NCBI GenBank assembly: GCA_003282175.1
Contig: QBZX01000001.1
Coordinates: forward strand, 32,615-96,614
Direction of reading: 5' to 3'
From: Pelagibacteraceae bacterium AG-337-G06
Lineage (GTDB): Bacteria > Pseudomonadota > Alphaproteobacteria > Pelagibacterales > AG-422-B15
DNA: 64,000 bases
A program made the translations under genes and the position numbers. Positions within the stretch are counted from its first letter, which is position 1, and every line of letters starts with the position of its first letter. Positions 34,252 to 42,841 of the stretch are shown in pieces. The notes under the pieces are model-generated. The model did not search any database. It was not told the origin of the DNA and worked only from the letters and a program-made list of their open reading frames with translations.

Positions 34252-35340
34252 TTAACCACCAGCTACCATTTCAGCCCACTGAGCTTCCATGTAGTCAGTA
34301 ACTTCGTCAGTCGGCATCACGGAGAACATTCCATTATTTAAATGTTCGATAGGATTAGATGCAACACCACGCTCAGCTAATTCATCAGCTGTAAGTGTGC
34401 TAAAGCCAGCTTTATTGCTGTGTCCATAACCCCACTCACTTAATAAGTAAGCAGATGTTTCAGCACTCGTAGCACCGTTAATCATTGCGTATGCTTTATC
34501 AAGGTCTGCACCTTTAACAATTGCAAGACCGCAAGCCCAAGTCATTGTGCCATTAGCAGGTTGCATCATTTTTGCTCCTGCACTCCACGCTATCTCGTTC
34601 CATCCAAGCGCCACGTCTATTTCTCCATTACCTAACGCCTCTATCATTGAAGAAGTGTCTACAAAGAATGCACGAATTTGACCATTATCTCTCATTTCAC
34701 GAAACTTATCGATACCTTGGTCAATAGCAGCTTTTGTTAATTGATCTTGTTCTCTGATGTCAATTCCAAGATGGTGCATCATTAAGAACAATGAATCTGC
34801 AGCTGAGTCTAAAATACCTACTTTACCATTTACTCTAGGGTCTTCCATTAGAGCAAAGCTTTCATTAGAGGCATCCATCCAATCTATTCTGTCTGCCATG
34901 TAAAATAACGTAGTATCTCCCCAGTCGACCGGTGCAAAATAATGCTTACCATCAACCATGCCGCTTGGCAGGTCTCTGACCTCAGGGAACATGTCATTCC
35001 AGTTTTCAATTCTTGATGGATCAAGTGGTTCTAATACACCTGCTCTTACCCATCTTTTTATCTCACCTTGACATGGCCATGCTAAGTCGACTTCAAAACC
35101 TGCTTTTAGTTTTTGCAATCCTTCTTCAGCATCACCAAATATTGAGTATTGAGGGGAACCATGCTCTTCCGCGTATGTTCCAAATAGTCCATCATCGTCG
35201 TAGCCTCCCCACAGGAATACAGATCCTGGCTCATCTGCAAAAGCTTTAGTTGTTGACGTCACACCAGCGATAAACACAAACGATAGTGATATAATCAAAG
35301 CTTTTACAAAAGAATTTTTCATTTCTTTGTATTTTGGCAT
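34252..35340 (-). CDS. potD: Polyamine-type periplasmic substrate-binding protein (PotD/PotF-like)
   Basis: The 362-aa binding protein has a signal peptide (basic start, then KALIISLSFVFIAGVTSTTKAFA). Mature segments WPCQGEIKRWVRAGVLEPLD, YFAPVDWGDTTLFYMAD and IEALGNGEIDVALGWNE match the spermidine/putrescine receptor family, and WGDTTL marks the ligand-contact region. The start at 35340 is supported by AGAGGAAG 7 nt upstream; M7 (35322) is an alternative. It is convergent with the PotABC operon and so has a separate promoter. It likely delivers the ligand to that channel. A C-terminal Trp-rich end (DYMEAQWAEM) is common in the family. Confidence 0.9.
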   Translation of the reverse strand: MPKYKEMKNSFVKALIISLSFVFIAGVTSTTKAFADEPGSVFLWGGYDDDGLFGTYAEEHGSPQYSIFGDAEEGLQKLKAGFEVDLAWPCQGEIKRWVRAGVLEPLDPSRIENWNDMFPEVRDLPSGMVDGKHYFAPVDWGDTTLFYMADRIDWMDASNESFALMEDPRVNGKVGILDSAADSLFLMMHHLGIDIREQDQLTKAAIDQGIDKFREMRDNGQIRAFFVDTSSMIEALGNGEIDVALGWNEIAWSAGAKMMQPANGTMTWACGLAIVKGADLDKAYAMINGATSAETSAYLLSEWGYGHSNKAGFSTLTADELAERGVASNPIEHLNNGMFSVMPTDEVTDYMEAQWAEMVAGG

Positions 35341-35408
35341 AATTAATCTTCCTCTTTTTTTTTATTTATACCAAAAATTGTACACCTATAGGGTCGCTGG
35401 TCAATATA

Positions 35409-36905
35409 TTAAAGGGGAATCAAGGGACGATTTTTGTTTGAATTAAGCCATGGATCTAACATTTCGTAGTTGTACCCACCCTGGAATACTAATTCATCGC
35501 TGTAAGATCGAGCAATAATTTGGATTCCTGTTGGAATATTGCTAGAGCTTAATCCTGAAGGGACTGATAGGACGGGTAATTTACCCAACATATTAAATGG
35601 ATGTGACATGACCCAAGAAAAATCTGCACACTTCTGCTCTTTATTATTGATAATGATATTTTCATTAACAATATCAATATCAGCTTTAATTGAAGGTAAA
35701 GAGTTTGTAGGACATATAAATAAATCGTAACTGTCTAATATTGGTCCAATTTCTGAATACATACGGCCTGTGATTTCTGAGCTTTCAATAATATCATATC
35801 CAACATAAGCCCCTATTTGATCATGATAGTACTTCTCATTATTTTGAATCGCTCTGATATGTAATTCAGGGACTTCAGCAAACATTTTTGCATAATCAGT
35901 TAATAGTTTTTTTTCATCGTTTGAAAATTTTGCTATGAGGCCATAAAATGAATTTGCGTAATGACTGAAGCAAACTGAATTTACTTCATCTCGATTCCAA
36001 TTTAATTTTACTTCTGTAATTGATGCACCAAGAGCCTCAAATTTTTTTAAAGCCTCCAATGTATTTTTTTCAACTTCTTCATCCACTTCAAAAAATCCAA
36101 GATCAAGTGAATAAGCAATTTTCCAGTTCTTAATATTCTCAAACTTATTAGGAATAATTTTTTTGGGTCTGAGTGAAGCAATATCATTTTTATTTGGACC
36201 ACTCATAACATTTTGCATAAGGGCACAATCACTAACAGTTCTCGCAAGGGGACCAACAACACAATACGGATCATGATTAAAAGGATAACCCATTGGATTT
36301 CTTCCATAGGGAGGTTTGTAACCAACGACTCCGCAGGCCCCAGCAGGGATACGAATTGATCCACCTATATCACTGCCAGTTGCAAGTGATGTGCAACCCG
36401 ACGCTAGTGCGGCAGCACTCCCTCCACTTGAACCTCCTGGTGTCATATCTAAGTTCCAGGGATTTCTTGTGACACCATTCACTTTGGAATGGCAGAATGA
36501 TGTCAGTGAAAACTCTGGGTTAGTTGTGCGCGCATGAATTATTGCACCAGAGCTTACAAGGGACTCTACATCTACATCAGTTCTTTCTGCTATTACGTCT
36601 TTATAGATTAAGCTTCCATTCTTATTAGGTTGTCCCTCTATATTAACTTCATCTTTAATTGCTAAAGGCAAACCTTCCAAAGGCAAAGTAGATTTATCTT
36701 CTGTATATTTTAATTCTGAATGTTTTGCTTCTTTCAATGCTTCTTCGAAGCGAAAAAAATTAAAAGCATTAATTTTTGGGTTTACATTCTCAATTCTTTT
36801 TATTGTCTCATTTAAAAGCTCAACTGGAGACAAAGATTTATTTTTAAATTTTTCTAGGGCTTCAGAAGCTGATAAATAACAAATATCGAGGTCTAAACTA
36901 CTCAT
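35409..36905 (-). CDS. Amidase signature family hydrolase
   Basis: The 498-aa enzyme carries the Ser-cisSer-Lys triad of amidase-signature enzymes: Lys in LAIKDEVNIEG, the Gly/Ser-rich PGGSSGGSAAALASG with the cis-Ser, and the nucleophile loop GSDIGGSIRIPAG. The family includes GatA, aryl acylamidases and ureidases; without gatB/gatC neighbours this is a metabolic amidase rather than the tRNA amidotransferase subunit. It could split an amide made elsewhere in the pathway. It is divergent from the Rieske-less paralogue operon across 52 nt, so shared control is possible. Substrate is unknown. Confidence 0.9.
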   Translation of the reverse strand: MSSLDLDICYLSASEALEKFKNKSLSPVELLNETIKRIENVNPKINAFNFFRFEEALKEAKHSELKYTEDKSTLPLEGLPLAIKDEVNIEGQPNKNGSLIYKDVIAERTDVDVESLVSSGAIIHARTTNPEFSLTSFCHSKVNGVTRNPWNLDMTPGGSSGGSAAALASGCTSLATGSDIGGSIRIPAGACGVVGYKPPYGRNPMGYPFNHDPYCVVGPLARTVSDCALMQNVMSGPNKNDIASLRPKKIIPNKFENIKNWKIAYSLDLGFFEVDEEVEKNTLEALKKFEALGASITEVKLNWNRDEVNSVCFSHYANSFYGLIAKFSNDEKKLLTDYAKMFAEVPELHIRAIQNNEKYYHDQIGAYVGYDIIESSEITGRMYSEIGPILDSYDLFICPTNSLPSIKADIDIVNENIIINNKEQKCADFSWVMSHPFNMLGKLPVLSVPSGLSSSNIPTGIQIIARSYSDELVFQGGYNYEMLDPWLNSNKNRPLIPL

Positions 36906-36957
36906 AAGATTATTTTATTTTAATTTATTAATTAATAAAATATATTGAATTCACACC

Positions 36958-38052
36958 ATGATTGATCAAAACATTAGAGACATTATTAAAAACCAAGACC
37001 CTAATAAAGGAATGGATCAGCTTTTTTTCACCAACAAAGCATTGTTTGATCTAAGTTATGAGGCTGTTTTTAAGAAACAGTGGGTATTTCTTACTCATCT
37101 ATCTTATTTTAATGAAAACAATACATTTATTTATCAAATTAACGGTGGGTTTGTTGAAATAAAAAATTCTAAAGGTAATAATTTAACTATCTCATCATCT
37201 TTGCCTGATTTCAAATGTCATTTAAAAGTTTATGAAAGCTTAATTTTTGTCAACTTTTCTGAAGTACCATATTCATTTGAAGAATTCATAAAACCACTAG
37301 AACCATATATTAAAATTCATGGCCTTAATGACGGTAAGATCGCATTTCAAAAAGACTTTATATTTAATGCTTCTCATCTTGCAACCATTCACAACTTCAA
37401 AGAATGCGCGCATTGTTGGGGGGGTGAGTTTACTCACAAAGATTATTTAAGTGTTCATGGGGAGGCGTATTGTAATTCTTATGGAGCTGGGGTTGGCTCA
37501 GGAATTGAATCTCCTGAATTCAATCAACGTATAAAAGATTGGACATTTGAAAGTCAAAATAAAGGTTTGTTTGTTGGTGAGTACAGTGAAGATACCAACA
37601 AATATTTTAGAATTGCAGAGCGCACTCCTTTACCTGAAGGCATTATGTCTGAGACAATGGATGGTAGCTATTCATGCTCTTCACTGATGGGGGACTTTAA
37701 AACCATAGGACCAGATCATGGTTATACCGCTATTGGTTTTAGCCCATTCAATAGCTTTGTTGCCAATAATGAATTTGTAATTCTTTTTTTATTTACTCCT
37801 GTTAGTCAAAATAAAACAATCGTTACTCAATTTTGGGTTACTCACAAAGATGCTGAAGTTGACATTGATAAAATGATTTTTCTTTGGGACCAAACATCAA
37901 CAGAAGATTCCCAATTGTGTGAAATGAATCAAAAGGGCATTGAAAGTCGAGCTTATCAGCCTGGAAAGTATGGCGAACTAGAGACAAGCTTGGTTCAATA
38001 TCAAAAGTTCTATCTAAGTCATTTACAAAATCACGTTAATGGACTGACTTAA
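36958..38052 (+). CDS. Rieske-less homologue of Rieske oxygenase alpha subunit
   Basis: The 364-aa protein is a paralogue of the oxygenase at 28.8 kb but without the Rieske cluster: no CxH...CxxH is present. Between the shared KKQWVF and SLIFVNFS segments it has about 55 residues instead of about 100, so the cluster loops are missing. The catalytic domain is kept: HNFKECAHCWGG has the bridging-type Glu149 and His152, but the second His ligand position (+5) is Glu157, with His160 three residues on; the Asp region TEDSQLCEMNQKG is retained. It is a stable ORF that heads an operon with a glutamine-synthetase-like gene (14 nt on). It may be a partner subunit or a repurposed fold; unclear. Confidence 0.75.
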   Translation: MIDQNIRDIIKNQDPNKGMDQLFFTNKALFDLSYEAVFKKQWVFLTHLSYFNENNTFIYQINGGFVEIKNSKGNNLTISSSLPDFKCHLKVYESLIFVNFSEVPYSFEEFIKPLEPYIKIHGLNDGKIAFQKDFIFNASHLATIHNFKECAHCWGGEFTHKDYLSVHGEAYCNSYGAGVGSGIESPEFNQRIKDWTFESQNKGLFVGEYSEDTNKYFRIAERTPLPEGIMSETMDGSYSCSSLMGDFKTIGPDHGYTAIGFSPFNSFVANNEFVILFLFTPVSQNKTIVTQFWVTHKDAEVDIDKMIFLWDQTSTEDSQLCEMNQKGIESRAYQPGKYGELETSLVQYQKFYLSHLQNHVNGLT

Positions 38053-38066
38053 GTCAGGGATATAAA

Positions 38067-39437
38067 ATGGAAGTTGCTACACAAGCTGAATTTGATGAAA
38101 TATTAAGCCAGTACAATAATATTCAATATGTCGATGCTATCTTCACAGATTTATGTGGTTATGTAAGAGGAAAACGTTTCCCAGTCCTTGAAGCAAATAA
38201 AATTTTTTCAGATGGCGTTCTTCTCCCATTCTCCGCATTTTATCTAGATGTTCTAGGAGGAGTAACGAATACCCTGAATCTAGGTTGGACAGATGGTGAT
38301 CCTGATGGTGTTCTGGTTCCTGTTAAAGGAAGTATTAAGCCAGTACCGTGGGATGAACGCTTCTTGCAAGTTTTAATCACAATGAGAAAAGAGCAAGAAA
38401 ATTGGGGAGTAATAAAGGACCCATCAGAGGTTGATCCTAGAAATATTTTAAAAAAAGTTATGAAGCATTTTAAAAACACTGGATTGAAGCCAGTGGTTGC
38501 TTTTGAATTAGAATTTTATCTTTTAGACAAAAACAGAGATGAGTCTGGAAAACCAATACCTGCTGAGGGTGCTAATAAAACACATGTTTATGGTATACCA
38601 GACCTTGATCTCTTCGGTAAGTTATTTGATGATATTAATAAGAATTGCGAGATGCAAAATATACCAGCGACTACGGCTTCTAGTGAATTTGCTGCGGGAC
38701 AGTATGAAATTAATCTAAAGCACACAGGAGATCTTCTGAAAGCCGCAGATGATGCTGCTTTATTAAGACGAATTATTAAAGAGACAAGTGCAAGGCACGG
38801 CTATGAAGCAACATTTATGGCTAAACCCTTTTTAGATCAAACAGGTAATGGAATGCATCTTCATCTCTCCGTTTATGATGAAAATGAAAAAAATATTTTT
38901 GCTACTCCGAATCGTTACGGAAATAAAAAATTAAAAAGTGCTATAGCTGGTTTTCAATCAATGTTTTATGATAGTTTTCCAATCTTTATTCCAAATCGAA
39001 ATGGTTACAGAAGAATAGAAACAAGAAATTTCGTTCCTGTTAATACAAGTTGGTCCTGGAATCGAAGAGACGTTTCATTAAGAATACCTGCTGGATCAGA
39101 TGACGCAAAAAGAATTGAACATCGCGTTGCTTCATCAGACGCCAATCCTTATCTAGTCCTAGCATGCTTATTAGCAGGGTTGCACAATGGTTTAGCTAAT
39201 GAATTAACTCCATCAAACCAAGTTGATTTTGATAATAATGAAGGAGCGGATAAAGAAGCTGATATTGATATGCCAAAAAATATGGACCAAGCGTTAGTGC
39301 GTTTCCAATCTTCCAAACTATTAAAAAAATATCTTGGGAAAGAATATCTTAATCTTTACACTGCTGCAAAACAAGGTGAAATTGATCATGTAGAGTCAAG
39401 TTTTGTTCCTCGAGAGGAATATGATCTCTATTTATAA
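38067..39437 (+). CDS. Glutamine-synthetase-like gamma-glutamyl-amine synthetase (PuuA/SpuB-like)
   Basis: The 456-aa protein is a type I glutamine synthetase homologue, in the branch that joins glutamate to amines rather than ammonia. Conserved features are VAFELEFYLLD for metal binding, the GNGMHLHLSVYDE segment, RRIETRNFVPVN, and ASSDANPYLVLACLLAGLHNG. The N-terminal domain is the shorter PuuA/GlnT style with TDLCGYVRGKRFP. In the gamma-glutamylated polyamine route it makes gamma-glutamylputrescine, which an oxidase, aldehyde dehydrogenase and PuuD-like hydrolase then process. It may be used on another amine here. It follows the Rieske-less gene closely and is 2 nt before the AlaX-like gene. 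Confidence 0.85.
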   Translation: MEVATQAEFDEILSQYNNIQYVDAIFTDLCGYVRGKRFPVLEANKIFSDGVLLPFSAFYLDVLGGVTNTLNLGWTDGDPDGVLVPVKGSIKPVPWDERFLQVLITMRKEQENWGVIKDPSEVDPRNILKKVMKHFKNTGLKPVVAFELEFYLLDKNRDESGKPIPAEGANKTHVYGIPDLDLFGKLFDDINKNCEMQNIPATTASSEFAAGQYEINLKHTGDLLKAADDAALLRRIIKETSARHGYEATFMAKPFLDQTGNGMHLHLSVYDENEKNIFATPNRYGNKKLKSAIAGFQSMFYDSFPIFIPNRNGYRRIETRNFVPVNTSWSWNRRDVSLRIPAGSDDAKRIEHRVASSDANPYLVLACLLAGLHNGLANELTPSNQVDFDNNEGADKEADIDMPKNMDQALVRFQSSKLLKKYLGKEYLNLYTAAKQGEIDHVESSFVPREEYDLYL

Positions 39438-39439
39438 TC

Positions 39440-40153
39440 ATGACTGAATTACTTTTTAACAATGATGCTTACCTCACTCAGTCTGAAGCAGTTGTTACAA
39501 ACGTCGATCAAAACTTTATTCAATTAAATCGAACAATTTTCTACGCTGAGTCAGGCGGACAACCGGGTGATCAAGGAGAGATCATCCTAGGAGATCAAAT
39601 TTATAAAGTTATCGACACTCAAAAAGGTAATTCTCCAAATAACATTATTCATTTAGTCGACGGTGATATTGATCAGAGCATTGTTGGTAAAGAATGTGAG
39701 ATCAAGATTGATTGGGAATTGAGACAAAGTCATATGAGAATGCATACCTCATGTCATATTCTGTGTAGTTTGATTGATGCGTTAATTACAGGTGCTTCAG
39801 TTGGTGCAAAAAAAAGTAGAGTTGATTTTGATGTTGACCCGAGTTTGCTTGATAAAGAGGCTATGAATCAACAGATTGATGAAATTATCAAAAATAATTT
39901 TCCTGTATTCACAAAACAAATTTCTGGAGATGAATTTAGAGATAATCCCCATTTAGCAAAAGGCGCTGCTGTTAGTCCTCCCATAATTGATAACAAAGTA
40001 CAAATTGTTCAAATTGGGGAAGATAAAATTTTAGATATACAGGCGTGTGGAGGCACTCATGTGAAATCAACGGGTGAGATTGAAGGATTAGAGATTGGAA
40101 AAATTGAAAATAAAGGTAAAAGAAACCGAAGAGTAAACATAAGGTTTAAATAA
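39440..40153 (+). CDS. AlaX-like alanyl-tRNA editing domain protein
   Basis: The 237-aa protein has the zinc-site pattern of AlaRS editing domains: HTSCH (His102, His106) and CGGTH (Cys203, His207). It begins with an alanyl-tRNA-synthetase-like ESGGQPGDQGEI segment, so it is a free-standing AlaX of the medium type, which deacylates mischarged Ser- or Gly-tRNA(Ala). The placement inside an amine catabolic operon is odd for a translation-fidelity protein; a related hydrolase action on a small substrate is possible. It begins 2 nt after the synthetase-like gene and overlaps the hydratase gene by 1 nt, so it is tightly coupled to both. Confidence 0.85.
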   Translation: MTELLFNNDAYLTQSEAVVTNVDQNFIQLNRTIFYAESGGQPGDQGEIILGDQIYKVIDTQKGNSPNNIIHLVDGDIDQSIVGKECEIKIDWELRQSHMRMHTSCHILCSLIDALITGASVGAKKSRVDFDVDPSLLDKEAMNQQIDEIIKNNFPVFTKQISGDEFRDNPHLAKGAAVSPPIIDNKVQIVQIGEDKILDIQACGGTHVKSTGEIEGLEIGKIENKGKRNRRVNIRFK

Positions 40154-40938
40154 TGACGAATATTCTCATCAGAAGTGATAAAAATTCAGTTACTACATTA
40201 AGTTTGAATGACCTTCCAGCAAATAGTCTAAGTATGCCTATGATGGGAGAAATTCAAAATCAACTAACAACTATTGATCATGATGATTCTATTCGAGTTG
40301 TAATTATAAAATCTGAAAGTGATAAAATATTTTCCTCAGGGCATAATTTAAAAGAGGTAAAAGGCTTTCTTGATAATAATGATACTAAATCTCAAGTTGA
40401 ATTATTTTCAACGTGTTCCTCGATGATGAAACAAATTCAGGCTTTAAGTAAGCCAGTCATTGCGCAGGTCAGAGGCATAGCAACTGCAGCTGGTGCCCAA
40501 CTAGTTGCCTCATGTGATTTAGCTTATGGATCATTAGACTCAAAATACGCAACTCCAGGAGTAAATATTGGATTATTTTGTCATACACCTCAAGTTGCTG
40601 TCTCAAGGACAATTGGCAGAAAACCAATGATGGAAATGTTGTTAAGTGGAGAACCGATTTCGTCTGAAAGGGCTGTACAAATTGGGTTGATCAATGCTGC
40701 GGTTGATAGTGCAGATTTAGAAAAAATAGTTGATAAGTCATGCAATGATATTTGTAATAAATCAGCTGCTGTTATTGCCATGGGAAAGAAAAGTTTCTAC
40801 CGTCAAAGTGAAATGCCATTAACTGACGCTTATGACTTTACGAGTGCAGAGATGGTAAGGAATTTAACACTCAATGATGGCAACGAGGGAATATCTTCTT
40901 TTCTTGAAAAAAGAGATCCAAACTGGTCTAACGACTAA
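40153..40938 (+). CDS. Enoyl-CoA hydratase/isomerase family protein (ECHDC3-like)
   Basis: The 261-aa crotonase-fold protein has oxyanion segments SSGHNLKEV and RGIATAAGAQLVASCDLAYGS. Instead of the usual PEV...GG region it has KYATPGVNIGLFCHTPQVAVSR and then KPMMEMLLSGEPISSERAVQIGLIN, which is close to ECHDC3-type proteins. Both glutamates that classical enoyl-CoA hydratases use appear to be absent, so dehydration/hydration chemistry is doubtful. It may be a thioesterase, decarboxylase or non-catalytic. It ends in an operon of the Rieske-less protein, synthetase-like and AlaX-like genes, and overlaps the facing EamA gene by 4 nt. Confidence 0.8.
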   Translation: MTNILIRSDKNSVTTLSLNDLPANSLSMPMMGEIQNQLTTIDHDDSIRVVIIKSESDKIFSSGHNLKEVKGFLDNNDTKSQVELFSTCSSMMKQIQALSKPVIAQVRGIATAAGAQLVASCDLAYGSLDSKYATPGVNIGLFCHTPQVAVSRTIGRKPMMEMLLSGEPISSERAVQIGLINAAVDSADLEKIVDKSCNDICNKSAAVIAMGKKSFYRQSEMPLTDAYDFTSAEMVRNLTLNDGNEGISSFLEKRDPNWSND

Positions 40939-41837
40939 CGTCTAATTACATATTTATCAGGTACAATTTCTTTTTTTAGAATTTTCTCTCTTCTCAGAAT
41001 TGTCAATGAGGAAACAATAATGAAAAATGCACCAATGTATGTATTCCAAGCAGGAATTTCATTCCAAATAAAATAGCCAAAGATTATTCCATAAATCAAA
41101 CTCAAATACTTTAAAGGTGTAACAATTGATACTTCAGCATTCTTGTATGCTTGAGTTAAAGCGAGGTTTCCAATACCTCCACTGATCCCAACTAATGCCA
41201 ACATGCCAAAATCAAACAAAGACACAGGCCACCAATACCAGCCACCAAAAGGGATTGTAAAAAGAGAAGCAATTATTCCGAAAATTGTAAAGTATAATGC
41301 TATTAAGTATGTAGGCTCTGTTTCACTTAACTTGCGTATCGAAATTGCAACTATAGAAAAAAATATACAAAATAAAATTGGTAAGATCATATAAAAGTTA
41401 AATCCAGATGATGTTGGATTAACTATTACTAAAACTCCAATGAACCCAATTGCAATTGCAGTCCATCTTCTGCTTCCAACTATTTCTCCAAGAATGAAAA
41501 TTGATAATAATGTACTAAAAATAGGCGATGCAAATGTAAGAGATACGGTTGTTGCCAATGGCAAGAAATGTAAGCTTGCGTAAACACAAAATAAAGCAAT
41601 TGTTCCAGCTAAACTTCTAATAAAATGAAGTCCAGGCTTTGAAGTTGTTAATAGATGTGCCCATCGATCACGAGGTATTGTAAATACAAGAGGTATTAAG
41701 CCTCCTATCATTCGCCAAAATACAACATAACCAATACTGTAATCTTCTGTTGTCCATTTTACTGCCAAATCCATTAATGCAAAGCCAGTCACACTGACGA
41801 GCATAAAAAAAGCACCAACTTTTATATTATTTTTCAT
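40935..41837 (-). CDS. EamA-family (DMT) transporter
   Basis: The 300-aa membrane protein has ten predicted helices in two repeats (AVKWTTEDYSIGYVVFWRMIGG, later SIVTPLKYLSLIYGIIFGYFIWNE), as in EamA permeases such as RhaT- or YdcZ-type exporters. It differs clearly from the EamA gene in the Liv operon. It overlaps the 3' end of the hydratase gene and is transcribed toward it. A basic, Arg/Lys-rich cytoplasmic tail (RREKILKKEIVPDKYVIRR) ends the protein. Substrate is unknown. Confidence 0.85.
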   Translation of the reverse strand: MKNNIKVGAFFMLVSVTGFALMDLAVKWTTEDYSIGYVVFWRMIGGLIPLVFTIPRDRWAHLLTTSKPGLHFIRSLAGTIALFCVYASLHFLPLATTVSLTFASPIFSTLLSIFILGEIVGSRRWTAIAIGFIGVLVIVNPTSSGFNFYMILPILFCIFFSIVAISIRKLSETEPTYLIALYFTIFGIIASLFTIPFGGWYWWPVSLFDFGMLALVGISGGIGNLALTQAYKNAEVSIVTPLKYLSLIYGIIFGYFIWNEIPAWNTYIGAFFIIVSSLTILRREKILKKEIVPDKYVIRR

Positions 41838-41896
41838 GCATAAAACGATCTATGATTGCGATTACAAATATTAAGATTTAGACTAGCATAAAAATT

Positions 41897-42631
41897 ATGA
41901 ACGTTTGGAAATATTTACTCGCTGCTTCTCTTGGCAACATGATTGCAGGTCCTCTTGGAGCATTAGCTTTTACAGCTGGTGCATATTTTCTTGGGAAGAA
42001 AAATAACTTTAGAAATCCTGGTGCAAATTTTAATACGCAGCAAGGTGTTTATGCGCTCGGCTTAGTTGTGTTATGTGCAAAGTTAGCTAAAGCAGATGGA
42101 AGAGTCACAGATGACGAAATAAGAAAATTTAAAAAGATTTTTAAAATACCTCAAGAAAACATGAAACAAGTTGGCGCTATCTGGAAGGAAGCTTCGCAAA
42201 CAAGTGCTGGATTTGAACCATATGCACAGCAATTAAGGGACACTTTTAGCCGATCACCTCAAATGTTAGAGCAAGTAATCATAGGACTCTTTGAAATTGG
42301 CTATGCCGATCATGATTTAACTAATCCCGAACTAAAATATATAAAAAAAGTCAGTCAAATATTTGGAATTGATCAAGCAACGTTTAACAGATTGAGAAAT
42401 TCAAGACCTGAGTTTATAAAGGAAGACCCCTACAAAGTATTAGGAGTTAATAAATCACAATCAACATCAGAGATTAAAAAGATCTATCGAAACTTGGCTA
42501 GAAAAAATCACCCTGATATTGTTAGGGCTAAGGGTATTACTGATAAGAGTTTAATAACTAAAGCTAAAGAAAATTTTCAACGTATTAATGATGCTTATGA
42601 ACAAGTTCTAAAAATAAGAGGTGAAAAATAG
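41897..42631 (+). CDS. TerB-like plus DnaJ-domain co-chaperone (DjlA-like)
   Basis: The 244-aa protein has an N-terminal hydrophobic stretch (AASLGNMIAGPLGALAFTAGAYFLG) that would attach it to the membrane. A TerB-like helical domain follows (CAKLAKADGRVTDDEIRKFKKIF ... YADHDLTNPELKYI), and a C-terminal J domain ends it with the motif KVLGVNKSQSTSEIKKIYRNLARKNHPDI, including the HPD needed to stimulate Hsp70 (DnaK). The order resembles DjlA, a membrane co-chaperone. It is next to two small ORFs and pdxH, an arrangement seen in alphaproteobacteria. Confidence 0.88.
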   Translation: MNVWKYLLAASLGNMIAGPLGALAFTAGAYFLGKKNNFRNPGANFNTQQGVYALGLVVLCAKLAKADGRVTDDEIRKFKKIFKIPQENMKQVGAIWKEASQTSAGFEPYAQQLRDTFSRSPQMLEQVIIGLFEIGYADHDLTNPELKYIKKVSQIFGIDQATFNRLRNSRPEFIKEDPYKVLGVNKSQSTSEIKKIYRNLARKNHPDIVRAKGITDKSLITKAKENFQRINDAYEQVLKIRGEK

Positions 42632-42688
42632 GCATAATTTAAATTTTTTTATCAGTTTAAATTAAATGACCACGGGATATACTTAGTT

Positions 42689-42838
42689 ATGGAATTTTTG
42701 ACATTTATTGCGGTTTGTATTTTAATCTATCTTGTATATTTAATCCGTCAGGATTTTAAGGACCATTCAGTGCGTATTGAAAGTCAAATGCAGAGAGTTA
42801 CTGAAGTTGTTATCAAAAGCCAAGACAAAGACGAATAA
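42689..42838 (+). CDS. Small membrane-anchored protein, 49 aa, hypothetical
   Basis: This ORF is not in the track. Translation from the ATG at 42689 gives MEFLTFIAVCILIYLVYLIRQDF, one transmembrane helix, and then a charged, helical tail (VRIESQMQRVTEVVIKSQDKDE). A short protein with a single N-terminal helix and a coiled cytoplasmic tail is common in compact genomes. It lies 57 nt after the DnaJ gene and before pdxH. No family is recognised. The rest of the 405-nt gap between the DnaJ gene and pdxH holds one weak minus-strand ORF (next entry) and no other signal I can see. Confidence 0.5.
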   Translation: MEFLTFIAVCILIYLVYLIRQDFKDHSVRIESQMQRVTEVVIKSQDKDE

Positions 42839-42841
42839 TAT

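Noticed and set aside
36958-38052. Rieske-less protein as a frameshifted or chimeric pseudogene
   Set aside because: The frame is open end to end and similarity to the paralogue resumes in the same frame after the gap; no stop or Rieske remnant was seen in the other frames.
39440-40153. AlaX-like ORF as a fragment of alanyl-tRNA synthetase
   Set aside because: It has its own start, both zinc motifs and a normal stop, and no synthetase core is near it.
42632-42688. Terminator after the DnaJ-domain gene
   Set aside because: The AT-rich stretch has only a weak AAATTTTTTTATCAGTTTAAATT pairing without a GC stem.
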